Part shown: positions 54,090 to 64,000 of the stretch, in pieces
Numbering within the stretch: position 1 is the stretch's first letter
How the letters are laid out: the number at the start of each line of letters is the position of its first letter
Origin: Sipunculus nudus
Taxonomy: Eukaryota; Annelida; Sipuncula; Golfingiida; Sipunculidae
Assembly: GCA_026874595.1 (NCBI GenBank)
Contig: CM049310.1
Coordinates: forward strand, 65,610,056 to 65,674,055
Direction: 5' to 3'
DNA length: 64,000 bases
Notes under the pieces: model-generated
Seen by the model: the letters and a program-made list of their open reading frames with translations, nothing else
Told to the model about the DNA's origin: nothing
Databases searched by the model: none
Program-made: the position numbers and the translations under genes

Positions 54090-55625
54090 AAAATGGTGGT
54101 GCCACCTGCAACCATTTATGCACAGCGTCCATCTGTTCATCTGCCTTGGGATAAAATTTTGCAGGTTTATACATCCTGGACAGCTTTCTCGATTTTATGA
54201 CAGGTGGCACCACCTACATTAACGTTTACTCTGCAGACATCCAAGCTCATATCTGGGGAACCATTTGATCTATTAGGCCAAAATTTTGCATGTTTAAAAT
54301 CTCACATTGCTCTTCATCATAGGCAAAACTGGTGGCGCCACCTGCAACCATTTATGCACAGCGTCCATCTGTTCATCTGCCTTGGGATAAAATCACTCAT
54401 ATCTCAGCAGGGGTTTGACTAATCCACCTGAAATTTTGCAGGTTTATACATCCTGGACAGCTTTCTCGATTTTATGACAGGTGGCGCCACCTACATTCAG
54501 GTTTACTCTGCAGACATCCAAGCTCATATCTCAGGAACCGTTGATTGGGCCAAAATTTTGCATGTGTATAGATCTCACATAGTTCTTCATCATAGGCAAA
54601 ACTGGTGGCGCCACCTGCAACCGTTTATGCACAGCTCCCACCTGATTATCTGCCTTGGGATAAAATCAATCATATCTCAGCAGTGGTTTGATGTATCCAT
54701 CTGAAATTTTGCAGGTTTATACATCCTGGACAGCATTCTTGATTTTATGACAGGTGGCGCCACCTACGTTCACATTTACTCTGCAGACATCCAAGCTCAT
54801 ATCTCACGAACCGTTTGACCGATTGGGCCAAAACTTTGCATGTGTATAGATCTTACATAACTCTTCATTATTGGCAAAACTGGTGGCGCCACCTGCAACC
54901 ATTTTTGCACAGCATCCATCTGTTAATCTGCTTTTGAATAATATCACTCATCTCAGCAGTGGTTTGACTTTTCCACCTGCAATTTTGCAGGTTTATACAT
55001 CCTGGACAACTTTCTCGATTTTATGACAGGTGGCACCACCTACATTCACGTTTACTCTGCAGACATCCAAGCTCATATCTAGGGAACTGTTTGACTGATT
55101 TGGCCAAAATTTTGCATGAGTATAGATCTCACATAGCTCTTCATGATAGGTGAAGATGGTGGCGCCACCTGCCACCACTTATGCACAGCGTCCATCCGTT
55201 CATCTGCCTTGCTATAAAATGACTCATATCTCAGAAGTGGTTTGACTTATCCACCTAAAATTTGCAGGTTTATACATCCTGGACAGCTTTCTTGATTTTA
55301 TGACAGGTGGTGCCACCTACATTCAGGTTTACTCTGCAGACATCCAAGCTCATATCTCGGGAACTGTTTGACCAATTGGGCTAAAATTTTGCATGTGTAT
55401 AGATCTCACATTGCTCTTCATCATAGGCAAAACTGGTGGCGCCACCTGCAACCATTTATGCACAGCGTCCATCTGTTCATCTGTCTTGGGATAAAATGAC
55501 TCATATCCCAGCAGTGGTTTGACTTTTCCACCTGAAATTTTGCAGGTTTATACATCCTGGACAATTTTCTTGATTTTATGACAAATGGCACCACCTACAT
55601 TCATGTTTACGCTGCAGACAACCGT
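54090..55625 (+). repeat. 278-bp satellite in B6c
   Basis: TGCAGACA positions 54,232, 54,509, 54,782, 55,058, 55,335 and 55,613 give spacings of 277, 273, 276, 277 and 278 bp. GGTGG(C/T)(G/A)CCACC palindromes alternate between the two half-units throughout. Confidence 0.9.
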
Positions 55626-57025
55626 GCTAATATGCAACTCTCCTCACTCTATTCCCCTTGCCACTTAATCTATGCCTCACTTCACTCATCCTACTCTGAT
55701 TTCTGCAGATACACATAGTCTCTTGTCGACTACCCATATTCTAGTTTAAAAATGTCCTAGTCTGAAACTTGCAGGTCAGAAATGTCCATTTTGCAGAAAT
55801 CATAATGACTAAGGTAGATATGCAGGACTTAAAAGGATCAGTATTAAATTTAAAAAAATAAACCTCCATTCATACTCCTAAACTTTGAACAGGTTCGCAT
55901 TAGGCCTGTAGGCCTTGTTTATGGGCCCTAACATAATGCACTTCGTAAAAATTCAAGAAATATATTTTCTCCTGTAACATGAGAATTGCTGAAGCTAGAA
56001 ATTTTTTGTCAGGGATATAACATTATTTATGCAAGATTCAATTGTTAACCCAAATTTAATTAAAATTAAAAAATTAAAAAAAAAATTAATAAAATTAAAA
56101 AAAAAAATAATCAAATAAGTTATTAGTATAAATATAAAATCAGTACTTTAAATTTTGCCCAGCTTTGCCCATGGCATGTTTGTTTCCTGTTTTAGCATTG
56201 TTGATATAATTTAAATCATGCACACATAAGGATTCAGCTTCTTAGTTTTGAAAGTTAAAAGAAATTCACCAAAAACTGGAGCATTTATTAAAGTTTTTAT
56301 GAGACCATGTCACGCTCAGGCTCTACCGAGCCCCTCTTCAGTCACCTGTATGTCACCTTGTTGACCTTTCAGGCACATTATGCACGCTTGAGGCGGGGCA
56401 TATACTGTTCAGCCAAGCAGCTTATAGCTGGCCACAGTTGATCCAGGTGTCCAACCCAACACATCTAGGAGTTGTTTTGACCAACAACATAAAAAAACAA
56501 TAAATAAAAACATTTTATTGGTTTATAATTTATAAATAAGTTATAAGTTTATAAGAAAAATTAATAGAAAAGGAATTTGGTAGTTGATGAGTAACAGGGA
56601 ATTACATTGCAATTACTGATGTTGTATGGATCTTGTATGGATGGATGAAAATGTATTCCAAATAACACCATGCAGTCACCTATGGTATTTTTCATTTCAA
56701 TTTTGATAATGAAAAAAAAAAACAATTAGATTTTATTTTCTATAAGGGATTATATGAAGGAAATTAATGATAGACAAAGATGCAGTTTATAATAATAATC
56801 TAAATTTCCAGGTCTTTTCTAAGTGTTTGAGTTTGTTAATTTATATTTATTGCAAAATTTATAAAAAATTAAAGTATGTCAAATTTTTTTAATTTTTACT
56901 CAGACAAGTACTGATTAAAGATGTCAATATGTTTCACATATGACATTAAGACTTTTAGCTGTATCAGCTGTCACAAGACTATGTAATTAATCAAAATTTA
57001 TATTACTGGTTCCTTTGTTTCAGTT

Positions 57026-59004
57026 AACAAGTATACCATGGGCCATGACACTCAGCTTATTTTGACTTGATGTTCATGTATTTTTATCAGTGTTATATAT
57101 TGTCTGTGAGAATAGTCTATGGCTAAAGTAACAGTGTTGAAAAAATGGACAGAAAATAAAAATTTCAGGATTCATAGGAGACCTACCCAGGACCCCCCTG
57201 GATTTCACAATAGAGGGTTCCAAGGAAAATAGATACAATTTGTAACCTCTCTGTCTGGGTGCTCAATATCAGGTTTCCAAGGAGAATTGCCAAGGATTTC
57301 CCTGAATGTCATGTTAGAAGAGTCTGGGGCTAATGGATATAGTTTGTGCCTTGTCTGTCTCGGTGGGCAAAACCATTTTTTAATCCATATGTGACACAAT
57401 ATAGGTCACCATGACCTAATTTCAGGTTTCCGAGGACACTTGACTAGGACCTCCCTGAATTTTATGTTAAAAGATTCTAGGCCTCATGGATACAATTTGT
57501 GCCCTGTCTGATTGTTTAGGTGCTTATATGTCACCTTTTCTGATATGTTGCAAAATATAGGTCATGGTGACCTAATTTCAGTTTTACAAGGACACTGCCC
57601 TAGGACATCTCAGAAAAATTCATAAAAAGATTCTAGGCCTAACAGATACATTGTGTGCCCTGACTGACTGTCTGGGTGTTTATATGACTTCTTTTCCTAA
57701 GGTCCCCAAATATAGGTCATAATGACCTAATTTCAGTTTTCCAGAGACTCAGAATCTTACACTAGAAGATTCTAGCCTTAACAAATACAGTGTGTGCCCT
57801 ACCTGACTTTCTGGGTGCTCAAAATCCTGTTTTTGGCCTGTACGCCACAAAATGTAGGTCACAATGACCTTATTTCAGGTTCCCAAAGAGATTTCCCTAG
57901 GACCTCCCAGGATGTTGCATTAGAAGATTCTAGGCCTAACAGATATGGTTTGTGCCCATCTGACTTTCAGGAGACTCAAAATCAGGTTTTTGTCATGTAG
58001 GTCACAAAATGTAGGTCACCATGACCTAATTTCAGGTTTCCAAGGAGTTTTGCCTAGAGTCTCCCAGGAAAAAGTGTAAGAAGATTCTAGGCCTAACAGA
58101 TAGGATTTGTCACCATCTGACATTCAGGTTGCTCATATGACATATTTTCCCTATAGGACGCAAAATATAGGTCACGGTGACCAAGCTTCAGGTTTCCAAG
58201 GACATTTGCCTTGGATCTCCCAAAATGTCAGGTTAGAGGTTTCTAGGCCTAATGGATACTATTTGTGGCCAATCTGACTGTCTGGGTGCTCACAATCCTT
58301 TTTTTTTTTTGCCCATAGGTCACAAAAATATAGATCACCATGACCTAATTTCAGGTTTCCAAGGATATTTGCCTTGAAGCTCCCAGGATATCAAGTTAGA
58401 AGATTCTAGGCCTCACATTTACAATTTGTCCCCATCTGACATTCAGGGTGCTTGAAATCATGTTTTTGGTCTGTAGGTCACAAAATATAGGTCACCATGA
58501 CCTAATTTCAGGTTTCCAAGGGGATTCGCCTAAGACCTACCTAAATGTCACGTTCGAGGATTCTAGGCCTTAATGATTCAATTTGTGCCCTGTCTGACTG
58601 TCTGCTGCGAATAAACTTGTTTTTGGACCAAAGGTCATAAAATTTAGGTCACCATGACCTAATTTCAGGTTTCCAAGGAGATTTGCCAAGAAACTTCCAG
58701 GATATTGTGTTAGAATATTCAAGGCTTCACAGATACGATTTGTCCCCATTTGACATTCAGGGTGCTCATATGACATCTTTCCCCCATCACGATGCAGAAT
58801 ATAGGTCACAGTGACCTAGTTTCAGGTTTCCAAGGACAATTGCCCAGGACCTCCCTGGATGCACAGTTAGAAGTTTCTAGGTCTAACGGTTAGGATTCGT
58901 GCCCTGTTAACGGCCAGACAGCCGGATGGCCGGATAACTGGACAGACACTAGACAAAGGGTGATCGCTATAGCTCAGTTGACTTACAGTCATCTGATCTA
59001 ATAA
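57026..59004 (-). mobile_element. Family A-like element on the minus strand with ~155-bp satellite
   Basis: Read on the minus strand, it opens TTAGATCAGATGACTGTAAG at 59,004 and ends AAGCTGAGTGTCA, TGGCCCATGG, TATACTTGTT at 57,026. After a GTCC-poor leader with GTTAACAGGGCAC it is a satellite of about ten units. It is related to the A4 337-bp unit (shared GGGCAC.AATC, CCTAGAA and GGAAACCTGAAAT) but in a shorter register. Confidence 0.7.
57180..58850 (-). repeat. ~155-bp tandem repeat array (about ten units)
   Basis: TAATTTCAGGTTTCCAAGGA, or a close variant, recurs at about 57,417, 57,566, 57,728, 57,870, 58,025, 58,184, 58,345, 58,501, 58,655 and 58,816. Each unit has AGGTCACCATGACCT and AGATTCTAGGCCT. 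Confidence 0.85.
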
Positions 59005-59669
59005 AATTAAACTTGCCCAAACCTGTAGATGCTCTATAGTAATCACCCTGTCTGTCTGTTTGTCTGTCTGTCCATCCACACAAATTTGTTTCCAGGTGAT
59101 AACTCCAGGTTGGAATGACACATGGATTTCAAACTTGACTTAAATATAGCCCGCCACTAAAGCAAGAACCTTTTTGATTTTTTGGTCAAATTTTTGGGTC
59201 AAAGGTCAAGGTCACAGGGCCCATCCATTCACAAATTAGTTCTGCTTTGGAAAGACAGATTGTCTTTAAACTTGATTAATTAATGACCCATCACTTAAGT
59301 AAAAATCATTTTGATTTTCTGGGTCCATGGATTTAAGGTGAAGGTCACAGGAGCCACATCTTTAAAAAGAATGTGGATGCACTGTAAATCAAACTTTTCA
59401 TCCCAAACATTCCATCTTTCACACATGGCTTACTTGCCCAAAGTGAGGAAATCTGTAGATTTTGAGGTTACCTGATCAGAGGTCAAGGTCACTGTACCCT
59501 CTTTTTTTTAAAAGATTGTTACAATAATCTAAATGCTTCAAGTTCAAGGATAATAAATTCACAGATATTTTGGTTACAAGATCATTGGTTCTGTAATTCT
59601 AAAAAATTTCTGTAGAAATATCCTTATAGACAAAGTCAGCTGAGCGTCGAAACCGTTGGCTCTGTAGTT
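59005..59669 (+). mobile_element. 3' part of an A2-subtype element
   Basis: It matches A2 from about 5,540 to its 3' end (TATAGTAATCACCCTGTCTG, AAGGTCAAGGTCAC, AAGTCAGCTGAGCGTCG) and ends CTGTAGTT. Its 5' part is missing at the junction with the minus-strand element. Confidence 0.7.
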
Positions 59670-59943
59670 TTCAAATACTGCTACTGCAATGCAGATAAAG
59701 TTATATGGCCAAGTCAAAACCTCTGTGACACCATTTCCAAATGTAAATAATATTAATGACATCAGTCCTCTTCCCTCACTCCAACGTTATTATCAAAATC
59801 TGACATAACTTGAGTTAAACACCATCAACTCATAATACAGCTTATATAACCACACAAAACCAGCATTTGCCAACTTCCTCTTCCAAATCATTTTATGTGA
59901 TCATATATAACAGCTGAGCACTGTGACCCATGGAAATCTTGTT

Positions 59944-60860
59944 TTTTTTGCCACCTGCATCAAACTGTGTTTTAGGGGGGAAAACGTGTAATTAGAGCCT
60001 CTTGCATCCACTTTATTAGAAATCTTTTATGATGAAACTCAACTGAATGGTTTAATTTTTTGCAAAAATTATCTTACTGTAGGGGTCTCTACTGTATTAG
60101 AATAGATCTGGTTAATTTATTTATTGGACATTTATCAATGAATGGACTGTGAGATAATTTGGTAAACATAGCTAGTAGATTTATTGTATAAACAGACTGA
60201 GCCCTGTGGGAATATAAGCAGAACTGTACAGGCAGCAACAAACATTGGTGTCCATATGCAAATTATGTGTAAGTTGAATCCATGAATTATATAACTCTGT
60301 ATATTCTGTTACTCAAAACATTTCCATTAAAAAAAATCTTACGAATATGTCAACTTAAAAAAGCATGGAAATCAATGTCTTTCAGTTTGTATAAACAGAT
60401 TTACCAACATGCCAAGATTTTGTCTGCATCTAAAAATAGCTTTATTGGCAGACTGCAACTATTTCATATTTTTCAACAGACCATGTTTCAGTCTGTTTCT
60501 GTTTCTAGCTTTGGCAGACTGCCAACTGTATCAGAATAGGCAACATGTCAAGAGTTCAGTCAGTACAGCCAAGTACAGTACAACCAGTGCAGTAGCTGCA
60601 CCCAGCATTAGTTCCAGTTCACGTGGGGAGCAACTGCATTCCACAGATGAGCTTGATCAGCCCAGTTCACCTGACTCAAGAGAAGTTTTTCAAAAATTTT
60701 GGCAACTCCATGTCTCATTGATGACTTTTTCCTACACAAGACTGGTTCTGAATATTCTGACAATTAATTCCTGCTATAAAATGCAAGTTAGGCTAAAATT
60801 AAACATGAACAAGAGACTCGATGGCCCGCTGAGGCCCAGTGGGCGATTATAGGCTTAGGA
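59944..60860 (+). mobile_element. Family B element, copy B8, right part
   Basis: B-type sequence continues after A8: ATGATGAAACTCAACTGAAT, GTCTTTCAGTTTGTATAAAC and the GAGTTCAGTCAGTACAG motifs matching B3 at 21.4-21.8 kb. No 3' terminus is evident before 61,139. Confidence 0.6.
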
Positions 60861-61139
60861 AGGAGAAAGTGAATACTAATAACATATATATTTAATGATA
60901 TGGCATATTTGGGTATTAATTGTTATTGTTAATTTTGTAAAATGTAAAATTTTTTATTTAAACAGGCTAGTATTAACAAATTTTTCTGAGTCAGTCATAA
61001 AACACGGCCATTTTCGCACCATGACTGACAAAAGATTGATATTTACTTACCAAATTATGCACTTAACAGTTGTACCTAAATTTGAGCATAGCTGCAATAC
61101 TAGTAAAACATTTTAAGATATTTCTGGAACATACTATTT
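60861..61139. other. Spacer before B7
   Basis: AT-rich, without recognised features. Confidence 0.4.
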
Positions 61140-61961
61140 CTTTTTAGCGAACCTGTGAGCTTATGCGATGGCGCAGCGTCGTCCGTCCATCGTCAGCCGT
61201 CCGCCGTCCAGGGCTGGCTTTCCGCCCTCCATGGCTGTAAGTCAGAAACTGTCGGAGCTAGCAGCTCCAAATTGCATGTAAGAATTAGTCACATGTGAAA
61301 CTTGGTGCCCTGGAGCTTATTATTAGGTATCTGCATTTATTCATATTTTATAGAGAAAAAGCTTAAAACCTTTAAAAATCTTCTTCTCTGAAACTGTCCA
61401 GCCAAATTGTCCAATATTTCACAGAAATGATCCCTGGAACAATCTCTCTCAAGTTTGTTCAAATGGTTCCAGTTCGGAGATTTTTGGCCGAGTTACAGGA
61501 GGTTGAAACTAGTCGTCTGTCCAAAAAAGCACACTAGAATTAAAATCTCAGAAACAGATAGAGCTATAATCACCAAATTTTATACCAATGTTTGTCACAT
61601 ATGTCATATCTGGTTTTGAGGTATTGGTGGCGCCACCTACATTGATGTGTTTTTTTACAAGCGAAAATGTAATTTTAAACTCTTCTAGCTTATACACTGA
61701 TTTATGATGAAACTGTTAAGCTGATTGGTTTAAACTTTACAAGAATTATTCTTTGGTAGGGTTCTGCCAGTTTTATAAGAATAGATTGGGTTAATACAGT
61801 TTTAAAAAAGCATTGTAGCCAATTGAAAAAGGCTTTCTGTATTTGAAAACAGATTTGACAACAATCTCAGTTTCAGCAGCCAAGTCAAGAGGTCACTCAG
61901 TACAAACAGCAGGGTTCCAGACATCACCATGGCAACTGACCTGGCTCTGAGGGGGTGTCTA

Positions 61962-62018
61962 GACAATGTGTCTAGACGTCTAGACACAGCGTCTAGACGT
62001 CTAGACACAATGTTTAGA
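61962..62018. repeat. TCTAGACGTCTAGA palindrome cluster in B7
   Basis: Two TCTAGACGTCTAGA palindromes separated by CACAGCG. Together they form a near-perfect larger palindrome. Confidence 0.85.
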
Positions 62019-62289
62019 TGCAGAATTCCCAGATTATTGGAACGATATCTTTCAACTGTTTGAAAAAACTTGGTTTGCATTTTAAGCGAATCGGGTTTAT
62101 CATCAGGTCACATGTGAACTGCTGCACCCTCATTTTTGGGTGACCTCTGATCTTTCCTCGCTGCCCAGTGTCCATTTGTGCCTCTGTTTCCACACATAAA
62201 CCCCCATATCTCAGGAACCGTTTGACCGATCAGGTTAAAAATTTTGCACAAATGTAGCCCTTTGATAGCTTTATAACATACACTAAAAA

Positions 62290-63300
62290 TGGTGGGGCTA
62301 CCTACAACCATTTTTGCACAGCGTCCATCTGTTCATCTGCCTTGGGATAATATCACTCATATCTCAGCAGTGGTTTGACTTATCCACCTGAAATTTTGCA
62401 GGTTTATACATCCTGGACAGCTTTCTTGATTTTATGACAGGTGGTGCCACCTTAATTCATGTTTACTCTGTAGACTTCCAAGCTCATATCTCGTGAACCA
62501 TTTGACCGATTGGGCCAAAATTTTGCATGTGTATGGATCTCACATAGCTCTTCATCATAGGCAAAACTGGTGGCGCCACCTGCAACCATTTTTGCACAGC
62601 ATTCATCTGTTCATCTGCCTTGAGATAAAATCACACATATCTCAGCAGTGGTTTGATTTATCCACCTGAAATTTTGCAGGTTTATACATCCTGGACAGGT
62701 TTCTCGATTTATGACAGGTGGTGCCACCAACATTCACATTTACTCTGTGGACATCCAAGCTCATATCTCAGGAACTGTATGACCGATTGGGCCAAAATTT
62801 TGCATGTGTATAGATCTCACATAGCTCTTCATTATAAGCAAAAATGGTAGTGCCACCTGCAAACATTAATGCCCAGCACCCATCTGTTCATCTGCCTTGG
62901 GATAAAATCACTCATATCTCAGCAGTGGTTTGACTTATCCAGCTGAAAGTTTGCAGGTTTATACATCCTGGACAGCTTTCTCGATTTTATGACAGGTGGT
63001 ACCACCTACATTCAGGTTTACTCTGCAGACATCCAAGCTCATATCTCAGGAACTGGGCCAAAATTTTGCATGTGTTTAGATCTCACATAGTTCTTCATCA
63101 TAGGCAAAACTGGTGGCGCCACCTGCAACCATTTATGCGCAGCTCCCACCTGATCATCTGCCTTGGGATAAAATCAATCATATCTCAGCAGTGGTTTGAT
63201 GTATCCATCTGAAATTTTGCAGGTTTATACATCCTGGACAGCATTCTTGATTTTATGACAGGTGGCACCACCCACATTCACGTTTATGCTGCAGACATCC
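62290..63300 (+). repeat. 278-bp-type satellite in B7
   Basis: Repeated CATCCAAGCTCATATCTC and GGTGG(C/T)(G/A)CCACC motifs recur at roughly 265-280 bp. One unit, near 63,050, has lost the GTTTGACCGATT segment. Confidence 0.85.
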
Positions 63301-63595
63301 ATGCTAATATGCAACACACCTCACTCTATTCCTCTTGCCACTTAATCCATGCCTCACTTCACCCGTCCCACTCTGACTTTTGAGGATACACATAGTCGCT
63401 TGTCAACTACCCATATTCTAGTTTTAAAATGTCCTAGTCTGAAACTTGCAGGTCCAAAATGTCAATTTTGCTGAAATCATAATGACTAAGGTGGACATGC
63501 AGGACTTAAAAGGATCAATATTAAATTTCAAAAATATACCTCCATTCATACTCCCAAACTTTGCACAGGTTCGCATTAGGCCTGTAGGCCTTGTT

Positions 63596-64000
63596 AAATA
63601 AACTGTTAAACAAAAGATAACCGAAGACCATATGTTTTTGGACAATTAAACTTGCATCCAGATACTTCTTCATTTATCACATTGTCAATAGATGGTACTT
63701 AATGGTCATAACCTCAAAACCAGCTAGTTCCTTAATCATTTAATATGGCACAATTTGCCAGCAGATGGTTCAGGCACATACTCTGATCAGCAGGACCTTG
63801 GGAGAAAGCGTACATGTTGTGTGAACATCAATGCAGGATTCGTTTATTCAAAGGTTTTGTCAAGTTTGTTAATTCACCAACAATGTATAGAGTCTAAATG
63901 AAAGCTTGTCATCAAAATAGTAACATTGGCTAATGTGATGCTTTGATGTCCCATTGATGTTTAATTAGGCAGGGTTAAGGCACAAGGTTCCCCAAGGACC
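63596..64000. other. Right end of window, unassigned
   Basis: About 400 bp without recognised repeats, gene motifs or element termini. It may be intron of the host gene. Confidence 0.45.

Larger units (their letters stand above)
52946..55919 (+). mobile_element. Family B element, copy B6c (3.0 kb), head-to-tail with B6b
   Basis: The 5' end is TTTTTAGCGAACCTGTGAGC. The 3' end is GAACAGGTTCGCATT, AGGCCTGTAGGCCT, TGTT. It has the longest 278-bp satellite of the window (six TGCAGACA positions). Confidence 0.85.
48749..59943 (+). mobile_element. Family A element, copy A8, exploded by nested insertions
   Basis: The 5' end is TTTTTAGCTCAGCTGACTAT at 48,749. A-type sequence runs to 49,767, is interrupted by the B6 complex (49,768-55,919), resumes with ATGGGCCCTAACATAATGCA, runs to about 56,800, is interrupted again by other A elements (57,026-59,669), and ends with ACAGCTGAGCACTG, TGACCCATGG, CTTGTT at 59,943. 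Pieced together, its order follows A1. Confidence 0.75.
61140..63595 (+). mobile_element. Family B HINE element, copy B7 (2.5 kb)
   Basis: The 5' end is TTTTTAGCGAACCTGTGAGC. The 3' end is GCACAGGTTCGCATT, AGGCCTGTAGGCCT, TGTT. It has all B parts in order: leader, modules, the block containing AAGCGAAAATGTAATTTTAA (absent in B1), palindrome cluster (61,962-62,018) and a four-to-five-unit satellite. It is flanked by TTTC..TTTTT on the left and AAATAAAC on the right. Confidence 0.85.

Noticed and set aside
56940-57000. TTTTAGCTGTATCAGCTGTC as a further element 5' end
   Set aside because: It resembles the A terminus, but the inverted-repeat word is broken and no matching 3' end was found.
60409-60852. 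147-residue plus-strand frame at the end of B8
   Set aside because: The sequence is homologous to B3 near 21.4-21.8 kb, where the frame is not kept, so it is chance.
16731-62311. Recurrent minus-strand frames with MVAGGATIFS.CYK near the B palindromes (e.g. 16,731, 32,143, 53,912, 62,108)
   Set aside because: The recurrence follows copies of the B element. The frames start in the GGTGGCGCCACC satellite and are interrupted differently in each copy.

Overview
The window is eukaryotic, AT-rich, and made almost entirely of transposable elements nested inside one another. I see no complete host gene. The one piece of host coding sequence I can support is a 64-bp exon at 47,612-47,675 that reads as part of the extracellular domain of a GABA-B receptor subunit 1-like protein. 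The window is therefore probably intronic sequence of that gene. The dominant repeats begin TTTTAGC.. and end in a GC-rich palindrome followed by CTTGTT. From memory, repeats of this form are typical of molluscs, especially bivalves. I infer a marine mollusc or another lophotrochozoan, but the sequence alone does not prove it.

The main component is three families of Helentron-associated, non-autonomous rolling-circle elements (HINE/pearl-like), here called A, B and C. Each has a T-rich 5' end, a 10-11 bp subterminal inverted repeat shared by both ends, a core of tandem repeats, and a 3' palindrome or hairpin just inside a TTGTT or AGTTT end. Family A has GCTCAGCTGAC/GTCAGCTGAGC. Family B has GCGAACCTGTG/CACAGGTTCGC. 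Family C has GCCCTCAGCC/GGCTGAGGGC. Their core repeats differ in length (about 337 and 155 bp in A, 278 bp in B, 301 bp in C), yet all carry a GGTGGCGCCACC-type palindrome. Remnants of the presumed mobilising element are present. A Helentron Rep/linker segment at 4.6-6.9 kb is split by an A element. A PIF1-type helicase plus endonuclease remnant lies at 23.7-25.6 kb, next to B-family sequence. An endonuclease scrap at 45.1 kb lies inside a 4.8-kb A element.

Layout: A element (0.07-2.7 kb), C element (2.7-3.7), truncated minus-strand gag-like gene (3.7-4.1), Helentron remnant with an A insertion (4.6-6.9), poorly characterised DNA (6.9-9.55), A (9.6-12.1), Harbinger-like MITE (12.6-13.0), A with a 337-bp satellite and a nested B (13.1-18.1), B elements (18.7-23.7), Helentron helicase/endonuclease (23.7-25.6), a decayed Ty3/gypsy element (25.6-33.7), nested A and B elements (33.8-46.4), a pogo/Tigger remnant (46.4-47.4), the GABA-B exon (47.6), a deep B-A-B-A nest (48.0-60.9), a B element (61.1-63.6), and unassigned DNA to the end.

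The Ty3/gypsy element is broken by a tandem TRIM-like array at 28.4-30.5 kb. That array has 157-bp LTRs that carry tRNA-like A and B boxes, and it is itself interrupted by a hAT MITE and a probable solo LTR. A B element interrupts the integrase further on. Most elements have discrete ends and several have target-site duplications, so the order of insertion can be reconstructed.
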